From: Nanobdellota archaeon
GTDB taxonomy: Archaea > Nanobdellota > Nanobdellia > Pacearchaeales > UBA12030
Length of the DNA stretch: 29,562 bases
Reading direction: 5' to 3'
Assembly (NCBI GenBank): GCA_022572525.1
Contig: JACZVS010000001.1
Span: 1-29,562, forward strand
Both the position numbers and the translations under genes were made by a program. Position 1 is the first letter of the stretch. Each line of letters opens with the position of its first letter. Shown here piece by piece: positions 28,976 to 29,562 of this stretch. The notes under the pieces are model-generated. The model saw only the letters and a program-made list of their open reading frames with translations. It searched no databases and was not told the DNA's origin.

Positions 28976-29562
28976 AGCCAAAACTAGAATTTGATAGAAG
29001 CAGATATGACTTTAGGTCAGATGTTAAGGAGACTTTCAGAGCTCCTGCTGGAGTAAATGAAGAAATAGTCAGGTATATTAGTAAGGATAAGAAAGAGCCC
29101 GAATGGATGTTGCAAAAAAGGCTTCAAGGATTAAAACTTTTCCAGGGAATGAAGATGCCAAAATGGGGGGCTAATCTTAGTAAGCTTAACTTGGATGAGA
29201 TTTCTTATTATGTTAAGGCAACTGATGTGGAAAATGCGAAAAAGTGGGAAGAAGTTCCTGAAGAGATCAAGAAGACTTTCGAAAGGCTAGGTATTCCAGA
29301 AGCTGAGAGAAAAGTTCTTGGAGGAAGTGGTGCACAATTCGAATCAACTGTTGTTTATCACAATCTAAAAGATAGCATTGCGAAAAAAGGAGTCATATTT
29401 GAGAACATGGATGTTGCTCTTCAGAAGCATCCTGAGCTCGTCAAGAAATATTTTATGACAAAATGTGTTCCAGTTGGTTATCATAAATTTACCGCTCTTC
29501 ACACAGCTGTCTGGTCAGGAGGCACATTCATCTATGTTCCTGCTGGAGTGAAAGTTGAGTTG
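28972..29562 (+). CDS. sufB: Fe-S cluster assembly scaffold SufB (3' end cut off)
   Basis: The first 197 codons of SufB, running off the window. SufB with SufC and SufD forms the scaffold on which Fe-S clusters are built. Matching blocks are EPEWMLQKRLQGLKLF, MPKWGANLSKLNLDEISYY, VPEEIKKTFERLGIPEAE, GGSGAQFESTVVYHNL, DVALQKHPELVKKYF, and HKFTALHTAVWSGGTFIYVP followed by AGVKVE. This is the usual order for the N-terminal half. The ATG at 28972 overlaps the regulator stop by 4 bp. sufC, if present nearby, would lie outside the window. Confidence 0.95.
   Translation, partial: MKPKLEFDRSRYDFRSDVKETFRAPAGVNEEIVRYISKDKKEPEWMLQKRLQGLKLFQGMKMPKWGANLSKLNLDEISYYVKATDVENAKKWEEVPEEIKKTFERLGIPEAERKVLGGSGAQFESTVVYHNLKDSIAKKGVIFENMDVALQKHPELVKKYFMTKCVPVGYHKFTALHTAVWSGGTFIYVPAGVKVEL

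Overview
The window is archaeal chromosomal DNA, A+T-rich and densely packed. Archaeal marks are ribosomal proteins L35Ae and L10e, a Pno1/Krr1-like KH protein, an archaeal-type GluRS, a DUF357-like protein, two tRNA genes with introns at the canonical archaeal 37/38 site, TATA boxes (TTTATAAA / TTTTAAA type) about 25-35 bp before many starts, and many leaderless or short-leader genes. Many small uncharacterised proteins, a bacterial-type split MetRS and several other bacterial-looking genes suggest a DPANN archaeon of the Woesearchaeota/Pacearchaeota kind. That placement is an inference; no rRNA is present to test it.

Layout. 1-1500: 3' end of a pno1-like gene, a secreted or anchored acidic-tail protein, then adjacent tRNA-Asn (with intron) and tRNA-Ile. 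1488-5168: a small four-helix membrane protein, then (minus strand) the MetRS tRNA-binding subunit overlapping metG, and an MFS transporter. 5203-6743: intron-bearing tRNA-Gly(CCC), endonuclease V and a divergent zinc-ribbon/Hsp20-like gene. 6988-10612: an exported SLT-type lytic transglycosylase, a membrane-anchored Lon-like (S16) protease, an M29 aminopeptidase, an HD-domain protein and tRNA-Val. 10706-13703 (plus): a large nucleotidyltransferase-domain protein, L35Ae, a pterin carbinolamine dehydratase and L10e. 13710-15505: Pcm and a Na+/Ca2+-type exchanger.

15549-22520 is the least familiar region: a structured leader and a helical repeat protein, then a one-direction (minus) run of a second nucleotidyltransferase paralogue, a TIM-barrel protein with a large helical insertion, a disordered acidic protein, a 477-aa helical protein, a 112-aa helical protein and a P-loop (AAA_28/NadR-like) kinase. 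A winged-helix regulator diverges from the kinase, and their shared intergenic region carries a direct repeat that looks like an operator. This is the best candidate for an undescribed system.

23588-26830: a small coiled-coil protein, an anchored alpha/beta hydrolase, a DUF357-like protein, then LspA and an Lgt-family protein, the bacterial lipoprotein-processing pair, which is unexpected in an archaeon. 26903-end: GluRS, then an HTH regulator of the COG2522 kind translationally coupled to sufB (cut by the window end), with a perfect 7-bp inverted repeat between the TATA box and the start codon.

Taken together, the window mixes translation genes with an envelope toolkit (transglycosylase, exported protease, anchored hydrolase, lipoprotein enzymes). 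That would suit a small archaeon living in contact with other cells, but this is inference.
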